Shown: positions 27,517-36,799 of the stretch, one piece after another
How positions within the stretch are numbered: position 1 is the stretch's first letter
Layout: each line of letters opens with the position of its first letter
Source of the DNA: Paenibacillus chitinolyticus NBRC 15660
GTDB lineage: Bacteria; Bacillota; Bacilli; Paenibacillales; NBRC-103111
DNA: 64,000 nt
NCBI RefSeq assembly: GCF_000739915.1
Contig: NZ_BBJT01000001.1
Location: 248,001 to 312,000, forward strand
Reading direction: 5' to 3'
The notes under the pieces: generated by a model
Seen by the model: the letters and a program-made list of their open reading frames with translations, nothing else
Told to the model about the DNA's origin: nothing
Databases searched by the model: none
Program-made: the position numbers and the translations under genes

Positions 27517-28104
27517 GTGGAAGCAAACGAGGAGATACGGAATACCGAAAGGCGTCATATCGAAAGCGTTCTAAGCGGCAATAAAAACGATTATGCTTAT
27601 CTGGTTGACAGGTACAAAAATAAAGTGTATATGCTGCTGCGGGGAATGGGAGCCGAACCACAAGATGCCCAAGACTTAACGCAAGAGGCCTTTATTAAGG
27701 CTTACCGGAAGCTTGACCAGCACGATCCGGACAAAAGCTTTGCAGCTTGGCTATACACAATTGCAGCGAATATATTCAAGGATTCGAAAAAGCGGAAAAA
27801 GATTCCGACGGAGTTGTTGGCAGAACAGGATCAGATTGCAGAAAAAGGACCCGAAGAGATTTTATTGCTGTCGGAAAAGCAGAAAGAGATGCAGTATAGA
27901 ATTTCGAAGCTCCCGGTCAATTACCGGCTTGTCCTGCTGCTTAGATATACGAATGATCTTAATTACGCTGAAATAAGCGAGATCATGGGCTGCCATGTAA
28001 GCAAGGTTCAGAATGATCTGTACCGGGCAAGGCTGAAACTAAAAAAAATGATGATTGGAGAGGAGCGGATCGACCATGAAATGCTGGAAGCCAGAAGATT
28101 TTGA
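27517..28104 (+). CDS. ECF RNA polymerase sigma factor
   Basis: 195 residues from the GTG at 27517, chosen because AAGGGGG lies seven bases upstream; an ATG at 27493 is the longer alternative. Sigma region 2 contains DAQDLTQEAFIKAYRKL and region 4 contains YAEISEIMGCHVSKVQNDLYRAR. It overlaps the gene for a zinc-binding anti-sigma-like protein by 29 bases, the classic cotranslated pair. A possible self-promoter TGAACC, 16 bases, CGCTAT (27449-27476) resembles ECF promoters weakly. The inducing stress cannot be told from sequence, but cell-envelope stress is usual for this type. Confidence 0.92.
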   Translation: MEANEEIRNTERRHIESVLSGNKNDYAYLVDRYKNKVYMLLRGMGAEPQDAQDLTQEAFIKAYRKLDQHDPDKSFAAWLYTIAANIFKDSKKRKKIPTELLAEQDQIAEKGPEEILLLSEKQKEMQYRISKLPVNYRLVLLLRYTNDLNYAEISEIMGCHVSKVQNDLYRARLKLKKMMIGEERIDHEMLEARRF

Positions 28105-29710
28105 ACAAGCGGTTTTAAAGGGGGCGGACTTTAGCTCGGTGAACATGCAAGATCATTTAGCCGATTGCGTAGGCTGCCGGAACCGTTATACCGAGTGGAT
28201 AGAAGAACAAGAGAACTGGATGCGGCAGCTTTATCCTAACGTGCTTCCCGCTGCTTTTACCGAAGGGGTGATGCTTTCGATCAGTTCCGAAGAAGAACTT
28301 TCCGAGGATTCGGTCATAACGGCTGCGGAAACTGCAGCGAAAGAACCAAAGGGCATAAAAAAACGCTGGAAGCTTGCGGCCGCCGCGGCAGCGCTTGTGC
28401 TGTTCATGGGTGCCGCAACCTTTTTTTCAGCTCCTACGCTGGCGGACATCGTCCGGTCCTTGTTTGCAGGATACAACGCGGATACCGGTTTATTGAAAGC
28501 ACAAAAGCTTGGATTGGTACAACATCCGAATATTGAAGTGAAAGACAAGGGGTACATGCTGAAAATCGACGAAGCTGTCGCGGATTCGACCAGAGTAGTT
28601 GTAGCGCTCCAACTGTTTGGACCAGACGGAAAGCATGACCGGAATAAGATCGCCTTTTATAATAAAAATCATATTTTTATTAAGGATGAGAAAGGAAATA
28701 AAGTCGGCGAAATGTACGATTACGGATCAACGGACGACTTTTATTACATGATGGCCATATTCCCCGAACCGGTGCAGACAGATCGTCTTACTGTAGAAGG
28801 AACGATTCAACAATTAAGTAATACTCCGGCCAAGACTTCCATCACACCCGGTAACTGGGGTTTTACTTTTAATTTGGATTTGAAAGAAGCCAATAAACTG
28901 ACGCACATTACTCCGCTGCAAGGGGAATATACAGGCCCGGATGGAATGACCGTGCGTTTAAAAAGATTAACACGGATGGTACAGGGCGTTCGCCTGGAAT
29001 TCGATACCGAGATTAGCGGGGAAGCCTTGAAACGATCACCGGGAGAGCTTTGGAAGGAGCAGAAACTGTTTTTTCATTTTGAGGATTTGGCCGGAAATGA
29101 AATTCATAGCGTCAATACCAGAAAAATGCCGGCGGTGGACAGTGTCATGATCGATGGAAACACCCCCGGCAATAAACCCGGCTTGATGCATTGGAGTTAT
29201 ACATTTAAGGAATTACCGATCGATTCGCCATACAAGTTTGTTTTAGACGGATATTTTGTTGCTGAAACGGACGGTACCTCAGTAGAATTTAACCCTCAGA
29301 GGCTGAAAGAAGAACCGATTAAACTCTATTGGAAGGGAGATCGACTTGTTTTAAACGATTTTATGACGGTAAATCAGCCGACTAGCGAGGGAGATAAGCT
29401 TGAAAGCAGTCTTTATGTAACGGGAGATTTGCACAATGAAATCTTCTTCGATAAATGGGTGGTAAGAATGGCTGACAAGAGCGAATTTACCACGCAGGGC
29501 AGAGGAATTTTGAGTCCGGAAGGAGATAATTGGAAAGATGGGGTTACGGTTTTGAGTAGCATCAATGAAAGCAACAAGCCCTTCGAGTTTCGTTTTCCGG
29601 CTCTAACTCCCGTCCCGGACAAACTGACTCTTATCAGAACAGTCGTAGGCAAACAGTATACCAATACAGACTGGAGCTTGGAATTGTTTGAGAAAAAAAA
29701 CGGGCGGTAA
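28076..29710 (+). CDS. Membrane-anchored anti-sigma factor with DUF4179-like extracellular region
   Basis: 544 residues. The start at 28076 has GGAGAGGAG upstream and overlaps the sigma gene. The cytoplasmic N-terminus holds HLADCVGC, the HxxxCxxC zinc anti-sigma motif (about 24-31). One membrane segment (LAAAAAALVLFMGAATFF, about 101-118) follows, then a large extracellular beta-rich region of over 400 residues. It probably holds the cotranscribed sigma factor inactive and releases it on an envelope signal. Somewhat lower GC than the flanking ilvD. Confidence 0.85.
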   Translation: MKCWKPEDFEQAVLKGADFSSVNMQDHLADCVGCRNRYTEWIEEQENWMRQLYPNVLPAAFTEGVMLSISSEEELSEDSVITAAETAAKEPKGIKKRWKLAAAAAALVLFMGAATFFSAPTLADIVRSLFAGYNADTGLLKAQKLGLVQHPNIEVKDKGYMLKIDEAVADSTRVVVALQLFGPDGKHDRNKIAFYNKNHIFIKDEKGNKVGEMYDYGSTDDFYYMMAIFPEPVQTDRLTVEGTIQQLSNTPAKTSITPGNWGFTFNLDLKEANKLTHITPLQGEYTGPDGMTVRLKRLTRMVQGVRLEFDTEISGEALKRSPGELWKEQKLFFHFEDLAGNEIHSVNTRKMPAVDSVMIDGNTPGNKPGLMHWSYTFKELPIDSPYKFVLDGYFVAETDGTSVEFNPQRLKEEPIKLYWKGDRLVLNDFMTVNQPTSEGDKLESSLYVTGDLHNEIFFDKWVVRMADKSEFTTQGRGILSPEGDNWKDGVTVLSSINESNKPFEFRFPALTPVPDKLTLIRTVVGKQYTNTDWSLELFEKKNGR

Positions 29711-29801
29711 CTATATAAGTTGAATGAATGTTTTTACATGAAAGTCTGATGCAAGGTCAGTCATCGCAAATGTCCATCACGATTGTGTTCACCTTTATCG
29801 A

Positions 29802-29831
29802 TTGCATGCTGTTAACGGTTGCACGTATACT
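29802..29831 (+). promoter_or_regulatory. SigA-type promoter of the formamidase-like gene
   Basis: TTGCAT (29802-29807), an 18-base spacer and TATACT (29826-29831), about 75 bases before the gene. Confidence 0.55.
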
Positions 29832-29907
29832 GAAAATACCGAAATTGTCGATGCTCTCAAGCAATGTGAAAGCCAAGGAAATTCCTCGGTCTAAAGGAGG
29901 CGAAACG

Positions 29908-30819
29908 ATGGCTGTACACCACTTTCAACCCAAGCATTACCACAGCACCATGGGGACGCACGAGCCCGTACTCAAAATTGCCGACGGCGATTCCGTCGTG
30001 ACATCCACAGTAGACGCCAGAGGCTGGGACTACAGAGGGGAAAGCGTGTCCGGGCGCGGCAATCCGATGACGGGACCCTTCTATGTGGAAGGGGCTCAGC
30101 CTGGCGATACGCTTGCCGTACGGCTTGAGTCGATGGTGCCGAGCCGGGATTGGGGCTGGACGTTCAACGTGCTGGCGCGGAACGTCGTCGATCCTATAGC
30201 TGCCGCAGCTTTGCCGCCATTCGACATTGTGCGTTGGTCTGTGGACGCTGAGCAAGCTTTGGTTGTTTTGGAAAAGCCGACGTCCGGTTTAGCCGGATTG
30301 AAGCTGGAAGCGCGCCCGTTTCTGGGCTGCTTTGGCGTTGCTCCTCCGAGAGATCAGGCGATTTCAACGGCAACGAGCGGGGTATACGGCGGGAATATGG
30401 ACTATAAAGGTCTTGTAGCCGGTGTTACTGTCTATTTTCCGGTTTTTGCGGAGGGGGCGCTCTTCTATCTGGGGGACGGGCATGCCGCTCAAGGCTGCGG
30501 GGAAATTGTAGGCACCGGTGTGGAAATATCGCTCGACGTCCGTTTCACTGTTCAGGTATTGAAAGGGAAAACGATCGGCTGGCCGCGAGGCGAATCGGAC
30601 ACGCACTGGTTTTGCATCGGCAACGCGAGGCCGCTTGATCAAGCGCTGCAGCATGCAACGACGGAAATGCTGGCTATGCTGACGAAAGACTATGGCCTGA
30701 CTGCTTCGGAAGCAAGCCTGCTCTTGGGCCAGGCTGTGGAATACGAGGTGGCCAATGTGTTCAACCCCGCCTACAGCGTCGTTTGCAAAGTTCCGAAAGC
30801 CGTGCTGTCCATGCTATAA
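29908..30819 (+). CDS. Acetamidase/formamidase-family amidohydrolase
   Basis: 303 residues, the FmdA/AmdA family length. Typical blocks are RGWDYRGE, NPMTGPFYVEGAQPGDTL and GDGHAAQGCGEIVGTGVE. The family hydrolyses small amides such as formamide or acetamide to ammonia and acid. The ATG at 29908 is chosen for the AAAGGAGG six bases before it; upstream in-frame starts overlap the promoter region. It stands alone. Exact substrate unknown. Confidence 0.88.
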   Translation: MAVHHFQPKHYHSTMGTHEPVLKIADGDSVVTSTVDARGWDYRGESVSGRGNPMTGPFYVEGAQPGDTLAVRLESMVPSRDWGWTFNVLARNVVDPIAAAALPPFDIVRWSVDAEQALVVLEKPTSGLAGLKLEARPFLGCFGVAPPRDQAISTATSGVYGGNMDYKGLVAGVTVYFPVFAEGALFYLGDGHAAQGCGEIVGTGVEISLDVRFTVQVLKGKTIGWPRGESDTHWFCIGNARPLDQALQHATTEMLAMLTKDYGLTASEASLLLGQAVEYEVANVFNPAYSVVCKVPKAVLSML

Positions 30820-30837
30820 AAGAACGGTTTATCTGAC

Positions 30838-30885
30838 AAACTGGAGATCGCTTTACGGTATAGAACCGGGAGCGATCTCCAGTTT
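30838..30885. terminator. Hairpin between the formamidase-like and AraC genes
   Basis: AAACTGGAGATCGCT / AGCGATCTCCAGTTT, a perfect 15-bp stem with an 18-base loop, between convergent genes. There is no clear T run, so termination efficiency is uncertain. Confidence 0.6.
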
Positions 30886-30934
30886 GCTCTGGTATAGCCG
30901 GGCAATTATATCGATTCTCGTATCGAATTAAATC

Positions 30935-31804
30935 TTACTTTTTCTTCACGGGAATCCATATCTCGCTTTTGTAGGTCGGGGAACTGGTGTCTTTGCTTTC
31001 GTTCCATAACAGTTCCGGCCCCTCCGTACTTTCATAGCCGGACGCTGGAAACCACTCGGCATAAATACGGCCCCAAATATTTTGAAGCGTCTGGGGGAAA
31101 GGTCCGACCGCTTCGAATACCGCCCAGGTGGAAGCTTTAACTTCCAACTGAGTCAAGTGATCCGGGCAGTCCGCAGTAGTTGCCGCGCCGATATAATGAT
31201 CAAGTTCCCCGTATTCCAGTCGTCCTTCCGAGAAGTTTACGGATGCGCTGATCAGCCCGGAAGGCTCCACGTTTGACAATGATTTCAGCAGCGTGATCGT
31301 TTCCATATTCAAACTTTCCCACATAGCGGCCATCTCCGGGTTAACCCCGTTATAGATCAAGGGTACCCTCTTTTTTAGCCCGACGATCCGGAATGCATCC
31401 TTCTCTACCAAACGATAATTCATTTCACTTCCTCCTTGTATCGTTAATTGGAAGGTCATGCGCGGGTAAGCTTTCAATGAATGTCCAAGAGTACGCGCTT
31501 CGGACGGATTAATCCCGTGTAGACTGAGAAATGCCCTCGCAAAAGAATCCGAAGAGCTGTAGCCGTACTTAACGGCCACATCCAGCAGCCTGAGGTCCGT
31601 GCTGGCCAGCTCGAAGGCTGCAAGCGTAAGACGTCTGCGGCGGATATACTCCGAGAGCGTAACTCCCGCAAGGGTCGAAAACATCCGTTTGAAATGATAC
31701 TCCGAGCATAACGCGAGTCTGGCGACTTCTTTGAAATCAATGTCATTCGTAAGATTTGCTTCGATGTAAGCAAGGGCGCCGTTCATCTTTTCCAGCCCAT
31801 TCAT
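30935..31804 (-). CDS. AraC-family regulator with GyrI-like effector-binding domain
   Basis: 289 residues. Two helix-turn-helix motifs lie at the N-terminus (about 20-105; [20 protein letters not shown] and [20 protein letters not shown]). A GyrI/Rob-like effector domain (about 130-289) follows. This AraC-GyrI order is that of Rob- and BltR-like sensors of amphipathic compounds. The second ATG (31804) is chosen because GGAGG is eight bases from it but only two from the first ATG. Its target is not evident; an MFS drug pump is 0.9 kb away. Confidence 0.88.
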   Translation of the reverse strand: MNGLEKMNGALAYIEANLTNDIDFKEVARLALCSEYHFKRMFSTLAGVTLSEYIRRRRLTLAAFELASTDLRLLDVAVKYGYSSSDSFARAFLSLHGINPSEARTLGHSLKAYPRMTFQLTIQGGSEMNYRLVEKDAFRIVGLKKRVPLIYNGVNPEMAAMWESLNMETITLLKSLSNVEPSGLISASVNFSEGRLEYGELDHYIGAATTADCPDHLTQLEVKASTWAVFEAVGPFPQTLQNIWGRIYAEWFPASGYESTEGPELLWNESKDTSSPTYKSEIWIPVKKK

Positions 31805-31938
31805 GCGCATGACCTCCTTTCAACTTTACAATAGCAGGATCCGATTTTTCGCATCCGACAATTCGTGCACCGTTTTGCAGGGATACGAAAAACCGGCCTT
31901 CCTTAACTGGAGCGACCGGCTGTAACTCATCCCGACTT

Positions 31939-32544
31939 TCATGCTTTCGGCAAAAATAACTGGAGCAGATTGCGGTGCAGGGGAGTGCCCGTGAAATAAA
32001 TCCCTCTTGTCTCCGCAAGCAGTACGGCCTGAATCATATTCATGAAATAAAAGGCCAGCTCTCGTGGATCTCCTTGGATTAATTCACCTTTCTCCTGACC
32101 TACCCGGAAAATACGGGTGAGCAGTTTCAAATTGTCCCCGATGCTCGTGCGTACGGAAGTTTTCAACTGATCCGACACGGAATCGGAAGTAAGAATCTGA
32201 TCGGCGACGACCTGGTAGAACACGGCGTCATCCCATCTTTCGCAGTAGACTTGATCCAGCAGCCAAGTCAGCTTCTCGTAAGAAGAAGCATCCGGCAACC
32301 TATGCGCCTGTTCGAACAGCGACGTCAGGATGCACAAATTTTTCTCTACGATCGAAATATAAATTTCTTCTTTGGACTGAAAATAGTTATAAATAAGGCC
32401 GTGGCTCATATGGGCTTTATGGGCGATATCCGAAATCTTTGTGGAGCTGAGCCCGTTTTTGGCAAAGAGCGCGACAGCCGCGGATAAGATCTGGTCACAG
32501 CGTTCTTTACGGATTTCCTGGTCTCTTTCTGGATTTCTCGGCAA
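31939..32544 (-). CDS. TetR/AcrR-family repressor, probably of the adjacent MFS pump
   Basis: About 201 residues. The N-terminal helix-turn-helix reads KISDIAHKAHMSHGLIYNYFQSK. A TTG start at 32544 is preferred since GAGGTG lies six bases before it; the GTG at 32553 overlaps that same ribosome site. It is divergent from the MFS transporter, with a palindrome overlapping the pump's -35, the usual TetR-pump layout. Ligands are likely the drugs exported. Confidence 0.85.
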   Translation of the reverse strand: MPRNPERDQEIRKERCDQILSAAVALFAKNGLSSTKISDIAHKAHMSHGLIYNYFQSKEEIYISIVEKNLCILTSLFEQAHRLPDASSYEKLTWLLDQVYCERWDDAVFYQVVADQILTSDSVSDQLKTSVRTSIGDNLKLLTRIFRVGQEKGELIQGDPRELAFYFMNMIQAVLLAETRGIYFTGTPLHRNLLQLFLPKA

Positions 32545-32658
32545 TCTTTTCACCTCGGTTAAGCATTAAATACCAACCATATCATAGAAATGAGATGTGT
32601 TCAAAGTCAAACCTGTCCAGGAAAGTTAATTTATAAAAAAACTTTACAACATTACAAA

Positions 32659-32688
32659 TTGACTAAAAGTTAATCTGTGCGCTATACT
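32659..32688 (+). promoter_or_regulatory. Promoter and TetR operator of the MFS pump
   Basis: TTGACT (32659-32664), an 18-base spacer and TATACT (32683-32688). The sequence TTGACT-AAA-AGTTAA (32659-32673) is a near-perfect palindrome covering the -35, a likely repressor site. A direct copy of AAAGTTAAT also occurs some 40 bases upstream. Confidence 0.65.
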
Positions 32689-32747
32689 TCTGTAATACAA
32701 AAAGAAGCAGTTACCCTTACACAAGGATAGCTGAAGGGAGAATCCAA

Positions 32748-33962
32748 ATGAGCACAATGAAGAACCGCCGCTCGCCGTTGGTCATCTTGATGATCAATAT
32801 GTTTATCGCGATGCTCGGTATCGGACTTATTATTCCGGTCCTGCCTGAATTTTTAAAAGAATTTGGTCTCGGAGGCAAAACAGCGGGCTACCTCGTCGCG
32901 GCCTTCGGCCTTACTCAGTTTATTTTCTCTCCGATCGGGGGAGAGTGGTCGGATAAATACGGCCGCAGAATTATGATCGTGTCCGGTCTGGCGCTGTTCA
33001 CGGTTTCTAATCTGCTTTTCGCCATGGCTTCCGAAGTCTGGATGCTTTATACTTCCCGTCTCATCGGCGGGATCGGGGCGGCTGCCATGATTCCATCTAT
33101 GATGGCTTACATCGCGGACATTACGACCGACGAGAAACGCGGTAAAGGAATGGGGATGCTCGGGGCGGCCATGTCGCTCGGTTTCGTTATCGGACCCGGC
33201 ATCGGCGGGTTTCTGGCGGAACTCGGCTTGCGGGCTCCGTTCTACGTGTCGTCCGCGGTCGGCGCTTTGGCTATGATCGGTTCCCTGCTTGTTCTGCCGG
33301 AATCGCTCACCAAAGAAGAGCTTGCCGCTAACCGTTCGTCTCAGGTGAAGAAGGAAAGTATTTTTATCCAACTGGGACAGTCGTTCAAAGCTCCGTATTT
33401 CATCCTGCTGCTGCTTGTGTTCGCCCTGACCTTCGGTCTGGCTAACTTTGAAGCGGTATTCCCGCTGTTCGTGGATAACAAATACGGTTACACAGCGAAG
33501 GATATTTCGATTCTGATTACTGTCGGAGCGTTGATAGGCGCCGTTATTCAGGCGATGCTGATCGATAAGCTGATCCGCCGCTTCGGAGAGAAGAAGCTCA
33601 TTAACTTGACCTTTATCCTGTCGGCGGTGTGTCTGATTCTGATGCTTCTATCGGGCAACTTCTGGTATATTCTAGTGATTACGATGATGTTCTTTACCTT
33701 GACTTCCATCATGCGGCCCGCAATCAATACACTCTTGTCCAAAATGGCGGGAGATGAGCAAGGTTTCGTCGCGGGGATGAACAATGCGTACATGAGCCTC
33801 GGAAATATTTTCGGGCCAGCCATCGCGGGTATCCTGTTCGACGTACAAATTAACCTCCCGTATATGTTCGGTGCGGTGATCCTGGTCATTTCTTTCATCA
33901 TTTCGACCTCCTGGAGCAACAAAAACAAACAGAAGCTGGTTCCGGCCGGCGGATCTAATTAA
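32748..33962 (+). CDS. MFS multidrug efflux transporter, NorA/Bmr/TetA-like
   Basis: 404 residues with 12 predicted membrane segments. The drug/proton antiporter motif A appears as GEWSDKYGRRIMIVSG, and motif C as GFVIGPGIGGFLAE. Such transporters export lipophilic drugs or dyes with proton uptake. GAAGGGAG lies before the ATG. Divergent from a TetR gene that likely represses it. Substrates cannot be predicted. Confidence 0.92.
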   Translation: MSTMKNRRSPLVILMINMFIAMLGIGLIIPVLPEFLKEFGLGGKTAGYLVAAFGLTQFIFSPIGGEWSDKYGRRIMIVSGLALFTVSNLLFAMASEVWMLYTSRLIGGIGAAAMIPSMMAYIADITTDEKRGKGMGMLGAAMSLGFVIGPGIGGFLAELGLRAPFYVSSAVGALAMIGSLLVLPESLTKEELAANRSSQVKKESIFIQLGQSFKAPYFILLLLVFALTFGLANFEAVFPLFVDNKYGYTAKDISILITVGALIGAVIQAMLIDKLIRRFGEKKLINLTFILSAVCLILMLLSGNFWYILVITMMFFTLTSIMRPAINTLLSKMAGDEQGFVAGMNNAYMSLGNIFGPAIAGILFDVQINLPYMFGAVILVISFIISTSWSNKNKQKLVPAGGSN

Positions 33963-33972
33963 GAAAACGAAC

Positions 33973-34001
33973 AAAAAAACGCCATTAACGGCGTTTTTTT
34001 T
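33973..34001. terminator. Bidirectional terminator between the MFS gene and the MMPL operon
   Basis: AAAACGCC / GGCGTTTT stem, loop ATTAAC, flanked by A and T runs; serves both convergent units. Confidence 0.85.
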
Positions 34002-34023
34002 GTTTGCCACGAGCAATCGCGGC

Positions 34024-34464
34024 TTACAGTTTCAAGCTGACGACAAGAACGACCGAAACGATCAGAAACATGAAGGCTCCCACCGTGCTGAGGTAACCGG
34101 TTAATCGGACGGAAGTCCCGCCCGATGAGTTCAACCGTTTGTTCATTTTGCTGCCCAGTACGGATGTAAAAATGACCGCGAGCAGAATGATCGTGCCTCC
34201 GCCTTTTTCCATCACTTGAAGCCAGAGCGGCTTGTCGGTTCCGATTCCCATTTGCAGAATAAGATACACTCCGCTGAGGAGAACGAGAATCGAGCTGGGG
34301 TGCGCGATTCGTCCGAATACACGGATCGTTTTTCCTGCTAGGCTGTTGGCATCGGACGTACCCAGCTGTTTTCTCAGCAAAAGCATGGTGACAAGAATAC
34401 CGAGCAGAGCACCCAGCCAGCCGAGTAAGCCCGTTATATGAAGAAATAACATCCATCCGAACAT
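34024..34464 (-). CDS. Four-TM membrane protein, last gene of the HssRS-like/MMPL operon
   Basis: 146 residues with four hydrophobic segments (near 4-30, 57-76, 90-108 and 122-144). It starts MFGWMLFLHITGLLGWLGALLG. The form resembles DUF2269/CopD-like small membrane proteins, but I cannot assign a family firmly. The ATG at 34464 is chosen for AGGAGGAG eight to ten bases before it. It follows the MMPL gene by 29 bases, so it is probably in the same operon. Confidence 0.7.
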   Translation of the reverse strand: MFGWMLFLHITGLLGWLGALLGILVTMLLLRKQLGTSDANSLAGKTIRVFGRIAHPSSILVLLSGVYLILQMGIGTDKPLWLQVMEKGGGTIILLAVIFTSVLGSKMNKRLNSSGGTSVRLTGYLSTVGAFMFLIVSVVLVVSLKL

Positions 34465-34493
34465 GTCAAAAGCTCCTCCTGAGATTAGTTTTG

Positions 34494-36734
34494 TTACCGG
34501 GGCGCAGTGAGGTCTGTCCCGGTTTCGCGGGTTATCCCGCTCTTCTTGCGGTCGCCGGTAAACACGAGCAGAGCGGGAAGCAGCATGCCCCGGACCAGGA
34601 ACGTATCGAGAAGAATGCCGAGGGCCATCGTCAAGCCGAACAGAAAGAGCTCCTGCAGCGGTTGGGTTATGAGCACCGTGAAGGTGGCGGCAAGAATGAG
34701 CCCGGCGGATGAGATAACTCCTCCCGTCAGAGCGACGCCGCGGCTTACGGCTTCTTTCCAAGGGTACCGCGACGCCTCTTCTTTGATGCGCGATACGAGC
34801 ATAATGTTGTAATCGACGCCCAGTGCGATGAGGAATACGAAGGTGTAAACGGGCAAACGATAGCTGATGGAATCATAACCCAGCACGAAGTGAAAGATCA
34901 TCCAGCCGAGGCCGAGTGTAGCCGTGTAGGACAGCAGCATCGTTGCGATCATGGTTAGCGCGTGTTTAAACGATTGGGTCTGAATGAGCAGCATGATCGT
35001 AATAAATAGCGTGATCAGTGAGAAAAGAAGAATCGTATCCCTCTTGTTCATGTTCCTGACATCGAGCTGCTCCGCCGTTTGTCCTGCGTAATGCAGGGTA
35101 AATTCGGACGGACTCAGTCCGCTTTTCTCCAGAAGCGCCGGACTGCTGCCGCGAAGCAGATCGATCCGATCGAGAGAGACCGGCTCGTACGGATTGCTCT
35201 CCAGCGTCAATTGCAGCTTCAAGGCGGTTCCGTCCGCAGCTAACACATTTTTCGGAAGCTGCGAACCGCTTGCGGGTAAAGCGGGCATAATTTCCGGTGA
35301 GACGGCGTTTACGCCCGGCTGATTTTTTAAGAGGCCGGTCAGGGCGGCGACCTTCTCGTAAAAGCCGGCGTCAAGCGGCAGTCTTTTCTCCGAAGTTAAA
35401 AGAACCGATACCGGGGCGAGCTGTCCCGGCGGGAATTTGGTTTCAAGAATTTCGAAGCCTTGGCGGGATGAAGTGCTGTCCGGAAAAGATTTCAAGAGAT
35501 TAAACGAATACTTCATCGAAGTAACGCTAAGCGAAGACGCTAGCAGGGCAAGGAGCAGGATACCTGCCGTCAAACCGGGCTTGCGGGTGACGAATCCGCC
35601 CAATGAAGCCCAAAACCCCCTTGTCTTACCCGCTGAAGATTTCGAAAGCTTCGGCACAAAAGGCCAGAACGCTTTCCGGCCCAGCAGGGCAAAGACAGCG
35701 GGGATAAGCGTAAGGCCGCCGAGTATAATAACGGCCATGGCTGCCGAGAAAACGGGCGCAAAATGGTGGTACGGTTTGAATACGGCCGCAAACAACGTGA
35801 GCATGGCGATAAGGACCGTCCCGCCGCTGAAGAGGATTGGCTCAGCCACCCGACTTAGGGCATGCCGCATGGCTTCGTATTTGTCCGCGGAGGTCTGGAG
35901 TTCTTCTCTGTAGCGGGTTAGTACAAACAAACAGTAATCGGTCAGCACGGCGAAGAGCAGGATCATCATGATGGACAGTGCCTGTTTGTCAACGAGAAAC
36001 CAGCCGTATTTCCCGGCAAGACCGAGTATCCGGTCCACGACCATGTAGACCATACCGGAAATGACAAGAGGGATAACGGCAAGAAGCGGTGACCGGTAAA
36101 TGATCATGAGAATCACCAGAATCAGGCCGACGGTAGCGAACATGAGGACGAAGTCGGCGTTCTTGAAGAGGGAAGTGGTGTCCGCCGCGATGCCGGCCGG
36201 GCCCGTGATCTTGAAATCGAGCGAACCGATTCCCATCTGTTCGACGTGCGTACGGATTTGCTGCAGCCCTTCGTATAGCTGTCCGGATTCCAAATTCTTC
36301 TGGAAAGCGGCGTTCAGCAGAATTGTCGTTCCGTCATCGGAAAACATCTTGTCCTGGACTGCTTTGGGCAGCGTGTGAAAAGGGAGCGCACCGGCAATCT
36401 GCGGCGGTTTGCCGGCGGAGGCCAGCCATTCGCTGATACCGGCGATCTTGGCTCGTTCTTCCGCCGTAATCGGATTTTTGCCGTGAAAAACGAGCAGAGC
36501 CGTCAAACCATCCTCGGATGGAAACCGCTCATCTATTATTTTTTGAGCTTCTTCCGAAGACGTTTGACTAAAGGCGCTGCCTTCTCCGCTGCTTACGGCA
36601 ACCTGTTTCGATCCAGGCGCAGCCAGGGCGAGTGCCACGATCGCGATTATCCATACGGCGGCGACGATTTTAGCCCCTCTGGGGGAGCTTACGGCGCGCG
36701 CGAGTTTGTTCCACGGGTTGTTTTTGATGCTCAT
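34494..36734 (-). CDS. MMPL-family (RND superfamily) transporter
   Basis: 746 residues. Two repeats, each with one membrane segment, a large extracellular domain and a group of five segments. Charged transmembrane motifs LFAVLTDYCLFVLTRYREEL and LIALGVDYNIMLVSRIKEEA are the two GxxxDY boxes that carry protons. It resembles YdfJ of B. subtilis and MmpL proteins, which export lipids, siderophores or drugs. The gene lies 65 bases after an HssS-like kinase gene in the same direction, so it is the likely output of that sensor pair. Confidence 0.93.
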   Translation of the reverse strand: MSIKNNPWNKLARAVSSPRGAKIVAAVWIIAIVALALAAPGSKQVAVSSGEGSAFSQTSSEEAQKIIDERFPSEDGLTALLVFHGKNPITAEERAKIAGISEWLASAGKPPQIAGALPFHTLPKAVQDKMFSDDGTTILLNAAFQKNLESGQLYEGLQQIRTHVEQMGIGSLDFKITGPAGIAADTTSLFKNADFVLMFATVGLILVILMIIYRSPLLAVIPLVISGMVYMVVDRILGLAGKYGWFLVDKQALSIMMILLFAVLTDYCLFVLTRYREELQTSADKYEAMRHALSRVAEPILFSGGTVLIAMLTLFAAVFKPYHHFAPVFSAAMAVIILGGLTLIPAVFALLGRKAFWPFVPKLSKSSAGKTRGFWASLGGFVTRKPGLTAGILLLALLASSLSVTSMKYSFNLLKSFPDSTSSRQGFEILETKFPPGQLAPVSVLLTSEKRLPLDAGFYEKVAALTGLLKNQPGVNAVSPEIMPALPASGSQLPKNVLAADGTALKLQLTLESNPYEPVSLDRIDLLRGSSPALLEKSGLSPSEFTLHYAGQTAEQLDVRNMNKRDTILLFSLITLFITIMLLIQTQSFKHALTMIATMLLSYTATLGLGWMIFHFVLGYDSISYRLPVYTFVFLIALGVDYNIMLVSRIKEEASRYPWKEAVSRGVALTGGVISSAGLILAATFTVLITQPLQELFLFGLTMALGILLDTFLVRGMLLPALLVFTGDRKKSGITRETGTDLTAPR

Positions 36735-36799
36735 AACCTCCTGTCCTTATTCTCAAATGAATTGTAGGACAGGATTATGAACGGACGATGAACGGAAGA